A DNA stretch of 64,000 nucleotides from Gnetum montanum (taxonomy: Eukaryota; Streptophyta; Gnetopsida; Gnetales; Gnetaceae), in contig MNCI01018059.1 in NCBI GenBank assembly GCA_015680685.1, positions 1,238,207 to 1,302,206 on the forward strand, given 5' to 3'. The notes under the pieces were generated by a model. That model saw only the letters and a list, made by a program, of their open reading frames with translations. It did not search any database and was not told the origin of the DNA. Position numbers and translations under genes: made by a program. Positions 1 through 11,247 of the stretch are shown one piece after another (positions within the stretch are counted from its first letter, which is position 1; the number at the start of each line of letters is the position of its first letter).

Positions 1-552
1 ATACAAATGAGATCCCAACCATCAAAACATTAGAAGGTGTGCTAGATTTTGATGATGACATATCCCTTGAACATATTCCTAAAGAAGTTGTATTCAATGA
101 CTTACAAAAACTTAAACCTATCAGACCCAAGATTAAAATTGGGATAAAAGAAGAACTTGATGAACTTCTAGGGTCTAAAATTATTCATCTTAAGAAACAT
201 TTAAATTTAGTGCCTGATAGAAAATGAATGAGCAAATCAAGATTATGTCTTGATTTTCGTAATCTTAAGCATCAACAAATTGTTAAATGATGGCTTAACA
301 AGAAACATGTAGGTAAAATATTTAAAGTAGAAGATCAAGTCTTAAAAAGAGGTAGAGCATTTGATTGAACAAGGGTTCAAACTAATTTTTCCCCTATGTG
401 GTTAGGCCCATTTTGAGTTATAGAAGTCATTGGTCCCAATGTGTACAAAATTACTAATGTGTAAGGACTTAGGTTACATAGGAATTTTAATGCATTTCAT
501 CTAAAGCATTTCTACTCAGGTGCCCCATGTGGACACTTGGTAGATTCTTAGT
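1..552 (+). pseudogene. pol remnant with RT-to-integrase deletion (A1)
   Basis: Bases 39-227 encode the acidic and lysine-rich spacer that lies between protease and reverse transcriptase in copy A2. Next comes a few residues resembling the start of an RT (RLCLDFRNLK). The frame then jumps within about 30 bases to the integrase C-terminal GPF/GPY-like region (motifs VLKRGRAF, GPNVYKI, HRNFNAFHLKHFYSGA). The RT core, RNase H and catalytic integrase are absent. A2 has the same junction near 49490, and A3 keeps the integrase core. In-frame stops are present. Confidence 0.75.
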
Positions 553-1535
553 TGCATGCTTTCTTCCCCTTTGCCATGCATTTCATTTGTATATAGTTTC
601 ATCTTTGCATTTTCATCATCTCTTTCTTAGCATATTAGTTTTGGTTTGGTTTCTTTTTTCATATGATTTTAGTAATAATTATGGTCATTTGAGTTACTAG
701 GCATTGGATCATCATAACACCATTGGAAAATAATGTAAGCATGATGCTATATATAATATTTCTTATTATTATCTCCTTTATATGGTATTTCAACAATGCT
801 ATGATTCTTCCCAATCAATTTCAACATTTTATTTTTCAGCTATGTTGGATTATGGAGGACGGGATTTATGCTAGTTATCATGTAATCATCATGATCATGT
901 GAGTGTAGGATATGTGACGTTGGAGAATGCTTAGCCTCAATCACTAGGTGACCTTGGAAAATTCCATTTTCCCTTTCCAAAGCCCCAACCCTCAAGTGTG
1001 ATGATCCATGGCTACCTTGTGATCAATGGGATGAAGTGTGTTCATCTTCATTTGAGAACCCTTCGCCACCTAGGAGACCTACTATGATGCCATTAGATTT
1101 TAATTAAAGACACATACACGAGGGTTGAATTGCACCATGACCAAAGTTCCAAAAGGATCGTGTTCTTTAATAGTGTAGCTAATCAACCAGACTCATGTTG
1201 GAATTCCTAACTTAAGAATGAAGTACACCATGAGCAGAGTTTTTAAAAAAAAAAGAGAAAAAAAATGAGGACCATGTTCATTAGCAATGTAATAAGTTCT
1301 TAAGTGTGATGGGGTTTGGCAATAATTGTCATCCTAGCCTTTATTTCCCATTTTAAACCTAATTCCCTAAAATTCATAAAAAGAAAAAAAAAAGTGAATA
1401 CTTCCTTTTTCACCCATTCCCTTTTTTTAAAAAAAAAACACAAGAAAAAGTTCAAAAGTTGTGACTAGCCATAATCTAACATGCACATGTCCTCCTCATT
1501 AAGTTTAGAAGATTGGGAATGCAATCTTAGTCATA

Positions 1536-1574
<39 letters not shown>

Positions 1575-1826
1575 AAGTTATGATTTATAAGAATTATATA
1601 TTTGGAGTTTAATTAAATAAAATGGTGTGGTAAGGGTGGCCCACATCCAGTTCTCTTTTGATTATATGGTTATTTTAATCATGTTTATATTAGTATAGTT
1701 TCCTTTCAAGTTTTAATTTGTCTGTGTTTTATAATGTTTTCAATTCTCTATGTATTGCATCATTTTAAAATTTCAATCATTTTGCTACTACTTGTACTTA
1801 CATGAAATTAAGGTTTGGAGGCTAAG
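553..1826 (+). other. Non-coding 3' internal region and polypurine tract of A1
   Basis: No gene is visible. The stretch corresponds to 49763-51076 in A2. It contains A-rich runs near 1245 and 1385, a TA dinucleotide run at about 1546-1571, and a polypurine tract ending GGAGGCTAAG immediately before the LTR. Confidence 0.7.
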
Positions 1827-4303
1827 TGTTGATGTCATCTTCAACAATATCTTCTTTTATGAGCACACTATTAACATCTAATGGCTGCTTTCTTTTTCTT
1901 AAAATCCTTAGCTTAATTTTAGATTGCACACTTATCTTTGTAACACCTAAAAACCATGACAAAATATGGAAATGGAAATCCAATATAACATACTTGAACC
2001 ATTATCAACAATGGTGTGGAATCCTTCCATGTTTGATAATGACCTTTAAGCCTTGTTTCCCATATACGTTCAATCACACAATGACCTTGTTAACTAATCT
2101 TTTAATTTAGAATGTCATGTAGTGACTGTAATGCTCAATTCTAGTGATTGGAAAGTTATATTCTAGGTCTCTGTTATTCATTCGTAAAGTACATGAAAAT
2201 GAAATGTCTAAACAATCTATTTGTGTTACCATTAGAAAACTTCATTTGATTTCTTCAAACAGTTATGAATCCTACTCATTGATTGTTCTAATGGCTTGTT
2301 GAGAAACATGAACATGAAAATGTGCTTTTGTTATCTAACATTTATATTTGATTGGGTTACATGATGGTTAGATTTCTTCATGAATTATAATGCACTACAT
2401 GCACCATGTCAATAAAACATGTATGCTAATAATGCTATAGCAAAATCAAAGGGTCCTCTCTCCATAGCTATTCCAGGGGAACTCATAGGACTGTGCAGTG
2501 CTTGGCTCAAGTATGGAAAACTCCATGGAAAAGCCTTATAATGCCTACAATTAGCTTGGCCAAGAACGACTTCTCCATTGGACCCTACCTTCTGTATCAA
2601 ATCAACTCTAGCAGCCCTAAAATTTTGCAAGATCTAGGGCTTCATCAAGTGTTTTCTTCCAATAGCACACTTCTAAAAAAGGGGGAAATTTGTAGAAACT
2701 CATAACTGAAAAAAAAATTAACAACCATTGCTCGATTTGGACCTAAAGTCTTCTACAATGGCTCTATTGGATTCAACTTCATCCATGATATCCAGAAACC
2801 ATGGTGGCTTTTATGGTAGAACACAACTGCAGTTATAATGGCAATTACATGGATGAGCATTACATTCATGATGGATGGCATAGGTAATCGTTAGGGGAGA
2901 CAAACCGACAAGGTGTACATGGGTGGTGGGAGTCATGAAAGGGTCGTAACTAACACGGGTGGTGGTAGGCGTCATGGGCGTAACCGATGCCAAACATGGT
3001 GACATTCATGTTTGGTGCGTTACATGCTAGATGTGAGCATTATTGACCTGCAGTGACTATAAAAGGTGTGGTAGACATTGGAAGGGGAACTCTTAACACT
3101 AGTCGGGATCCAGGGCTAACCAAGAAACTAGCAGATAGTAGTTTCTTTTTCTTTTCAGTAGCTCACAATCTTCTCTCACCAATGATGGTGACGCAAGGAC
3201 GCCAAAGATGGTAGGGTAGAGTGGGTGCAGTTTTCTGTTAGGAAAATTAGAGGAGAAAATGTTGGTTTCTTTCTTCCTTTTTTTCCTTAGTGCTACAGTT
3301 GATAGCTTTTTCTCTCTCCCTACATGCAATGGTGACCTACGGTAGTATCTCTCTCTAACAGTGTTTGTAAGTGGTAGTAACGATGGTGCAAGTGTGTAGC
3401 AAACATGGCAGCAATTGCAACAAAACAAAAGTGGTTGTTTCTTGCTACACAGTGCATGTAACAAAGATCACATGTAGAAGATCTAGGGCCTTCCCTTCCA
3501 TAGATCCTAGAGAATTAGTAGGGAGGAAACCTACAGGCAGCAGTTTCTTTCTTCTCTTTTTGGCTCATGGTGATAGTTGTGAGAAGGATGGTAGCAATTT
3601 CACTATCTCTCTTTCCCCCAACATGCAACAACAATCAGCAATTGCAGCAGGTGGTCTCTCTTGGTAGCGAGGTTCTCTTTTCTTTCCCAGTAGTGTAGCA
3701 AGCGCATAGACAATGCATGGCTCTACTTCCTCTCTCTCAACCACGTGGCACAACAGAAGCACATGGTAGTGCAGAGCAAACAATAGCAAGAAACCTTCTC
3801 TTTTTCCCGTAATGCGCGATGATAGTTAGTAACTACAATAGGCAGTCTCTCTCGACGGCAGGGTTCTCTTTTCTTTCCCAGTAGTGTAACAAGCACACAA
3901 ATGGTGCATGAATCCACTCCCTCTCTCTTCACTACATAGCACAATAGAAGCACGTGGTAGTGTAGAGCAGCAACATCCCCCTCTCTCTCCCTCATCAAGC
4001 GATGGTCATAGTTTTCCTACTCAGTAGTGGGTACCACCAATAGTGGCAGACCAATGACACTAGTGGCACCCGGAAAAATTTATTTATTTTTAGTTACTTA
4101 TTGTATTCTTGAATTCAAGTTAATCATTTAATTTAAGTTCCTAATTTTTCAATTTGGTTTACTATTTTAAAACATCACATAGCCCTCTCTAGTTGAGACT
4201 ATTTCTGGCTTTTTGTACCCATACAGGAGGTGCCTTGGGCAATAGTCTCCTCAAACAAGTTTTTCCCTCAAGTGTTGATGCATCCAAATTTTATACATCA
4301 ACA
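1827..4303 (+). repeat. 3' LTR of A1
   Basis: This long LTR of about 2.48 kb starts TGTTGAT and ends ATCAACA, an inverted pair of 7 bases. It matches the two LTRs of A2 over its whole length, apart from a roughly 40-base loss just after the start. It carries a TATA box (TATAAAAGG at 3058-3066). Downstream is a CT-rich leader containing two tandem units of about 187 bp (from about 3607 and 3793). ORFs inside it are low-complexity translations and not genes. Confidence 0.8.
3058..3066 (+). promoter_or_regulatory. TATA box in A1 LTR
   Basis: TATAAAAGG lies in the LTR at the same place as TATA boxes at 45057 and 52344 in the A2 LTRs. It is the likely core promoter of the family. Confidence 0.6.
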
Positions 4304-4755
4304 CTTGTAAGTAAAGGTAAATGCATGAGGGTTGAACTACACCATGGGCAAAGTTTTCAAAAGGACCTTGTTCTTTGGCAGTGTAGCTAATTGGCCAAAC
4401 TAGTGTTGAAATTCCTATTGTAAAAAATGAAGTGAACCATGAGCAAAGTTTTCTCAAAAAAAAAAAAAAAAAAAAAAAAACCATGTTCATTGGTAGTGTA
4501 ATAAGTTGTTAAGTGTGATGGGATCTGGCAACAATCCTCACCCTAGCCTCCCTTCCCTTTTAATCCATTTCCTTATATATATAATATTCTCCTATCTTTT
4601 CTAATTTTTCTTTATTTATCTCATTTTCCTTACCGTTTTTCATCATCCCCTTTCTATTTTCAAAAAAAAAAACTAAGGAAAAATCCGAAAGTTGTGGCTA
4701 GCTATAATTTAAAAAAAGCATGCCTCTTCATAAAGTTTGGCATAATTCTTGTGCT
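4304..4755 (+). repeat. Fragment of the older family A element that A1 inserted into
   Basis: From the CTTGT after the A1 LTR, the sequence matches the internal 3' non-coding region of family A again (compare 50330-50720, and best 53633-61040). It shares with the 60746-61040 copy a specific TATATATAATATTCTCC stretch that the internal copies in A1 and A2 lack. It therefore belongs to the host element and not to A1. A run of about 25 A lies at 4456-4481. Similarity stops near 4755. Confidence 0.7.
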
Positions 4756-7091
4756 TATCTCCAAATATGCTTTGTTATCTCAATATTCTTGATTTTCTAA
4801 ATGCTTGTTACCTATGTAAGTAAAATTAAAGAAAATAAGAGTATTTATGAAAAAAATCATAGATTTTAATAAAGGGAGAATGCACACACATACATATATA
4901 ATAGACAGACTCAAAGCAATGACCAGGATAGCCTTATTGAAAATAAAAGGCTTGCTTCATATAAGAACTGGCACTAATATCAAGAAAGGAATTATCCATT
5001 CTAGACAATGGGGACAAAACAATAACCTTATCATAGAGTGAGACAATTATCAAAATTGACAAAACATAGGAAGACATTTCTAAAAATTGATGTTGCAATA
5101 TTTTTAAAAATGATCAAGCATAATCTTATTCATCTAAAAATTGACAATCACAATTACTAGACACATTCATTTCAGAGAGGGAAGCCCCCTTGGACAAACA
5201 TTTATAGAGAACCTTGTCAAATCATCAATGTCACAGAATGCATTGCACCTTATGTTGTTGCTAGGAAAACCAAAACCTTTGATCTTAACAAATAAATTAG
5301 GCCCAAATGAGGACCTGTCCAATGAATATTTGAGTTTACAAAGAGGGGATTGAAAAATCTACCTTCTTTAATCAATGAATTAAACATCATGTACAAGGAG
5401 ATTGTCTACCCTAGTTGGTAGAAGCCTAGAAGAAAAAAAGATGGAGAGGACCCCACACCCAATGGATCTCCAAAATTTTTCCCAATGATTGCATAAGGAA
5501 TAATTAAGTGCTCAATCAAGCACTTGATCGCAATTGTGAAAAAAGTTTACATCGATTTAGAGTGGCTATGATTTTTTCAATGACTCTATGCAATTGAGGC
5601 AATAAGTCATTATCCTACAACAAAGTCGCCTTAGATTTTAGAAAATGATGCATGAGTTTAGTGGATGTAACTATGCAATATGGAAGGCGTGCATGAATTT
5701 TAATGGATGTAACTACCAATATGGAAAGCACATGACTATGATATGAGTTCAATGGAAACATGTATGATACCAAGGATCACTTCAATTTAATGCAATGTCA
5801 ATCTCTATCTTTCAATGTTTCACTTTTATTTAATGTAGAAACTTAGGGTTAAGTTCAAAAGCATGCCTTTAAAATTTGCATCTTCCATTTTCCTTGCACT
5901 TGATCTTGAAAGTGGAACATTACACTTGAACTTAAGAGAGGATCAACATCAATTTTTTGGTTGGATATGAGATTTTAATGTTCTGCATTTCTTCACCAAC
6001 AATATGGTTTTATTGAAGTATTTTAAGTTTTTTCTGTATAAAGATGTTGCATGAGTCCATTTGTCTTCTTTAACTTTCACTTTAAAATTAAGCTTGGAAT
6101 ATAGACTTTTGTCGATGTTTTCATTTTTCAATTACAATATTACATGAATGCTAGTGTAAAAATTAATATTTTTAATTAATTTCACAACAAAATTTATTCA
6201 TTCATGGGTATTTTCTATATATAGCTATAGATTCTAGCCCAAGACCTAGTTTATTGTTGGTGTTCCTTCTTTCATATCATTTATTCTTTTTTAATGATTT
6301 GTTAGAGATTTCTATGTCATGAATACATTGTTGTACCCTTATTTTAGACCAAGATAAATTTTCTATACATGATTTGGTTGTAGTTTTCTTTTTTCCCCAA
6401 CCCCATCCTAAGGTTTGTACCACTTTAACAATTTCTTCATGAAAATTTTGCAAATGCTCAAATTGTCTCCATCTAAAATTTAAGATCTATGGGATGTGGT
6501 TCCCACAGCTAAATAATGGTTGATTGTTGTTTATATTATACACATTTTGTTAGAAACAGACAATGGTAAGGTGCATAAGCCATTGAAACCTAAATTGTTA
6601 ATACTTTCAAATAAGCATAGTAGAGAAAAATTGTTTGATAATATAAGAATTAGAACACAAAAGTATACTACATGTCTGCAAAGCTTCCCTACTTCAAGAT
6701 TGATATCGAGAACAAATATTCCAATGAACACTAATTGTAGATTCCATGCCAAAAGTCTAAAATTCATCACCATTTTTCATCTCATTGTTATTTCATTAGG
6801 TGCTATCTAAAACATAGGTGAATGAAGCTAATTACACTTACTAGGTTTAGGACATATCACATTAGCATAAAATTTCACATTAACAATGAATATAAGCAAT
6901 CCAAAAGAGGAACCTAAAAAGTAAAAATTGACTTTTTTTACATCATGTAGAAGAAAAATAGAACAAAATAGCAAGTGTAGTAGCATGATATTAAAGAGAT
7001 AACCATTACTTGTCTCATATTTGATCTTAAGAGGAAAATTAAATTTTATTTTTAAGTATTAATTAAATTTTTGACACTATTTATCTTCATT
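4756..7091. other. Unassigned AT-rich stretch, possible copia gag scrap
   Basis: I see no supported gene here. The only hint is at 5657-5695, where the plus strand reads FSGCNYAIWKACM. This resembles the NY-x-x-W-K motif at the start of Ty1/copia gag proteins, but stops surround it. The ORFs at 5141 and 6520 show no motif I recognise. Confidence 0.3.
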
Positions 7092-10000
7092 TTTTTAACA
7101 AACGATTTGTCGAATAGATCTTGCTTAGGAACATGTTGATTTCCAAGATCTTGACAAAGAGGATTCACTTAAAATTATATATAAATATTATGTTAAAAAA
7201 AACTAATTTTGGGGTGAATAGGATGAAATATCATCTTGCAAAGATGCTAGGGCATAATATTGCTATTTGTCCAAATGTGCCTCTTCAAGTTGAAGAACAA
7301 ATAAAAACTTATCTAATGCAAAGGGAAAGTAATAAAGAAAAACATGTTACTCTTAAGAATTTGCTTGTGGAGCGTCAAATTCAAAAGGCAAGTGAATAAG
7401 GATTTCATATTAAACATGTTCTTGGTATGAGTCGTGCAAGAGGTTGAACTATGGATGCATTTGAACATTTTATAGGTCTTAGTAATAGTGGAGCTTCAAA
7501 TGATGATGTTGCTACTTCTCATTTAATACAAGAAAAAAACATTGTTTTTCCTATTTCTTCCTCTACCCCTATTCATCCTACCATTGATTCTTCTAGCTAT
7601 CAACCAACACATGAATGACTTGTTGGTGTTACTCCATCATCCATAGGGCCTGGTGCACAAAAAACTATTTATGCCAGCCTTAAAGTGAGTCAAGATCATG
7701 TTAAAAAAAACATAAAAAGTGTGGGCATAAGTATCTTAGAAAATTTTAATGTTTAAGTTATTTTTATATAAATTTGTTAACTAAAAATTTATTTTTCTTT
7801 TCTCTTTAAAAAAATTATTTTTTATATGGTACTACACTAATTAGGATTGTACTTATTGCTTGTAGGTGTTTTATACTCATGGGTTGCCATTGCATATATT
7901 TAACAATCCTTTCTTTCAACATGCATGTGAGATGATTACACAGTGTGGACATAGAAACTACAGTTCACCTTCATTCCATCATGTGAGGACATCTTTGTTA
8001 CAAGAATGTAAGGATGATATTGCTACACTGATGGTTGTAGCATCATGTATGATGGTGGGATAGATTGAAGAAATAGGACCCTTTTGAATATCATGGTGGG
8101 ATCAACAAATGGTACTATATCTTTAAAGTCCATCAATGTACCTAGAAAAGTGAAGAACCATGAATATTTGTATGAGGTTTTAAAAAATGCTATAGAAGAG
8201 CTGGGACCTACAAAGGTAGTCCAAGTAAGAAACTGCCAAAATTTATGTATTTCTCATTTTCGATTTATTTGTATTAGTATATATTTTTATTATCTAATTT
8301 AAATATTTTATTTTCTTTAGGTTATCACTAATAATGTTAGTGCCTTCAAATTAGTAGGAGTACTATTGATGAGTAAATATAATCACATTTACTGGACACC
8401 ATGTGCTACACATTGCATGGATCTTTTGTTAGAAGATTTCGTTACTAAATTGCCATGGGTGTCTACGGTAAATATTTGGTTTCTTTAATTGTTTAATTAT
8501 TTGTTAGATGTATTTTACACATTTTAAAGATTATTATGCTATTTACTAAATTTTAGGTGATACAAAAAGAAAAATTTTTATCAAAATTTATTTATGGTCA
8601 TTACCTTTTACATGATCTCTCTCTCAAGTTTTCAAATGGAAAAGAAATATTGTGGCTGGGGACAGCCCGTTTTGCTACTAATCTCATATTATTGAAAAGC
8701 ATAATTGAACATAGATGTGATTTCATGAGTACGTTTGATTACTGAACATGGAGATTTGATAAAAATTTTGAACTCTTTCGAAAGTTGAATGAGGCAAATG
8801 TTATAACTTCTATTATTTATGATATAGTTGAAGCACCAAGAAAATTTTGGTATGAGGAAAATGTTACAACTTAGGTATATTTTTTAAAGTTTTTATTGAA
8901 TATTTATGATTTTCATATATTTAACTTTTAATTTTTACTTTACATTATTATGCATGATTAGGTTGTTACGCCATTGGTGAAGGTTCTTCAAATTGTGGAT
9001 GGAGATAAATCTTCAATGACTTATATCTATGAGGCTATGGATAGAGCAAAGTTAGTCATTCTATCTTTTGAAAGGAAATAAACTAGAGCCTAGGTATTCA
9101 AAATTTTCTAAGATAATTCATGAAAAGTGAGCTGCTTATATCATGATACACATTTTATTTATAATTATTTTGAAATAATATTTTAATATTTTATGATTAA
9201 TTATTGTCTTGTAGATGGTATTAGATTCACAATCCTTTGCATTTTGTTGTACATATTCTTAATCCCTTATTTGGATTTGGAAACCTTCTTGATAAGAAAG
9301 AAGATTATGAATTAAAAGATGATTTGCAAAATTTACTAGACAAAGTTGTCCCTAATATTGATACAAGTGTAGCAATAATGCTCCAACTTGAGAAGTACAA
9401 AATAAAGATAGGTAGCCAATTTAGTAGAGAAGTTGCAAACAAGACCAGAATTTCATTTACACTAGGTAATTAAAAATTGTATGTTAAATTAGGAATTTTG
9501 ATATGGCACTAGCAAAATACTAATTTAATTTTTTATATTTTCCTTTTGCATATTACAATGGTGGAATAACTTTGGAATAGATGCATTAGAACTACAAAAT
9601 CTTACTAAGTGCATTGTTTCTCAACCATGTAGTGTATAAGGTAAGTTGTATTCTAATTTTATTTTCAATTTGGTTTTTTAAAAAATTTTAAAAAAAATAT
9701 TTTTATGAGTTCTTATGTTTGTATGTTTTTCAACATGTGAGTGAAATTGGAGTGTATTTGAACATATACATTCTAAAAAGCATGACATGTCAACAACTAA
9801 ATGATTTAGCTATGTACATTACAACTTAAAAGCTTATTTGAAAATACTGGGAATGGTTAATAAGGATGACTTGGATATAGATGATATTCATCCCTCTTTG
9901 CCTACTATAGAACGGATTGGTGATGAGCTTGTTAATGATGATGGTGGAGTTGAAGTTGATCCTTCAAATGATCTAGATGACTTTCTTAATGACATGCCTC

Positions 10001-10190
10001 TTTCTACAATTTTTACTCAATGTCAAGCTCAAGAAGATGCATTACTTGTAGTGAGATCAATGTCATCTCAAGCAATTCATCATGAAAATGAATGTCAAGA
10101 TTTGAATGAGGTAGATGCATCTACTTCACTTGTGCAATAGCAAGTTAGAGATCCTTTTGATATTTGTTTCAAATCACATGATGAGCAAGG
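7092..10190 (+). pseudogene. hAT-family transposase pseudogene with introns
   Basis: This is a decayed plant hAT transposase of the BED-finger/DUF659 type. Segment order: BED finger remnant at 7190-7330 (GVNRMKYHLAKMLGHN); DUF659-like part at 7866-8224; catalytic-core region at 8321-8467 with WTPCATHCMDLLLED; later core at 8557-8874, 8962-9093 and 9215-9465; WWNNFG block at 9559-9640; C-terminal NWSVFEHIHSKK block from about 9738; acidic tail to the stop at 10140. Introns with GT...AG ends fit at 8225-8320, 8468-8556, 8875-8961, 9094-9214 and 9466-9558 (last acceptor decayed). The usual catalytic TDN is TNN here, and several stops occur. Element C interrupts the locus at 10190. Terminal inverted repeats were not found. 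Confidence 0.8.
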
Positions 10191-11094
10191 TGATTAGTGT
10201 CAAAGTGTCACATCCATGGGGCCTCGTTTATGTGGTGTTGCCTCGTCATCAAGGCTGCATCGATGTAGCATTTGCTACATCTATAGGGCCCCATCAACAT
10301 AGCCCTATAATAAAAACTATAAATACGAGCTTACAACCATTTTTATGAGGAGTCAAGTCATAGTAGTAGCTAAACTCTTGTAGTTTTTACATTCAAAAAT
10401 TAGAATATTTTCTCGAGTGCCCATAGTAAGAGTCATTAACTGTACGAATCTTTATTCAAGCATTGTTGTACCTGAGCACAATAGTGTGTGTGGCAATAAA
10501 CATGAGCTTTTTGAAAAACCTTCCAACATTCTGGATAGTTTAAATGTTTTATTCATGCATTTAATGTTTTTAGCTATTTATTTAATGTTTCTTAGTAATT
10601 CAGCTAATTATGTAATTAAGCGAGATAAGCTAAATAATGATTAAGTAAACACATAAGTATAACTACTTTGAGTATGCGTATGACATTTGGTAATCCCAAT
10701 AGTGCTTAACATTTGGTAACCCAACAATGTTATATGTGTTTAGGATGTGTATGGTAAGCAAGACTAGATACTTATGTTAGGACTAGTTAAACAATAGTTA
10801 GCCAATTAGATTAAAGTAAACATTAAATTACTTTATTCTTTATCCTATTTATTTTAAGCATCAAAACCATAAAGTATAAAATGACAAAAAATCATATGCC
10901 TTGATTAGACTTAACCATATCTTTGTACATCACAAGTGTAATTGGGAAGACAAAGAATGACCATTAGGGTAAGGTTCACTTCCTAGATGACTAGTGTACA
11001 AGAAGACATAGAGTTTTTGGAATTCGACTAGATCGCACATGAATGCTTTGTCATTCATATGGTTGAGTGTAGGGGTACCTTTCACTACTCATCA
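10191..11094 (+). repeat. 5' LTR of element C
   Basis: The LTR starts TGAT and ends ATCA. It contains a TATA box (TATAAATA at 10318-10325) and a downstream core, about 10395-10510, that is also present in the B and D LTRs. It aligns with 22420-23358 along its length with many substitutions and indels. Confidence 0.85.
10318..10325 (+). promoter_or_regulatory. TATA box of element C 5' LTR
   Basis: TATAAATA follows a GC-rich U3 stretch containing GGGCCCCATC and ATCGATGT motifs. The 3' LTR has the same box at 22580-22587. Confidence 0.55.
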
Positions 11095-11095
11095 T

Positions 11096-11113
11096 TGGCT
11101 CTATTGCCAATGA
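11096..11113 (+). other. Primer binding site of element C (decayed)
   Basis: TGGCTCTATTGCCAATGA lies one base after the LTR. It is a degenerate match to the complement of the plant tRNA-Asp 3' end. The B and D copies at the same place are closer matches, which is why I call it. Confidence 0.6.
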
Positions 11114-11247
11114 CTCTTTTATTTGAAACATGCACTATCTAAAATTAGTGAATAGCGTTAACATCATTGGACAAATCCCAAGGTCAACATCACTCTTACA
11201 CGTAATATAATTATATAAAAACACTAATATTCTATTTTCTTAAAAAA

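Larger units (their letters stand above)
1..4303 (+). mobile_element. Family A gypsy retrotransposon, copy A1 (3' part)
   Basis: This is the 3' part of a Ty3/gypsy-type LTR retrotransposon cut by the window edge. It matches the 3' half of copy A2 (about 49200-53632) almost throughout: protease-RT spacer, integrase C-terminus, long non-coding stretch, polypurine tract and 3' LTR. The LTR is flanked downstream by CTTGT, the same target sequence that flanks A2. Several stops and small indels show it is dead. The 5' LTR, gag and protease would lie before base 1. Confidence 0.85.

Noticed and set aside
3099-3998. Overlapping minus-strand ORFs in the A1 LTR (and equivalents at 45210-46044 and 52440-53370)
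   Set aside because: They arise from CT-rich LTR leader repeats. They recur in each LTR but with frames broken differently, and carry no domains.
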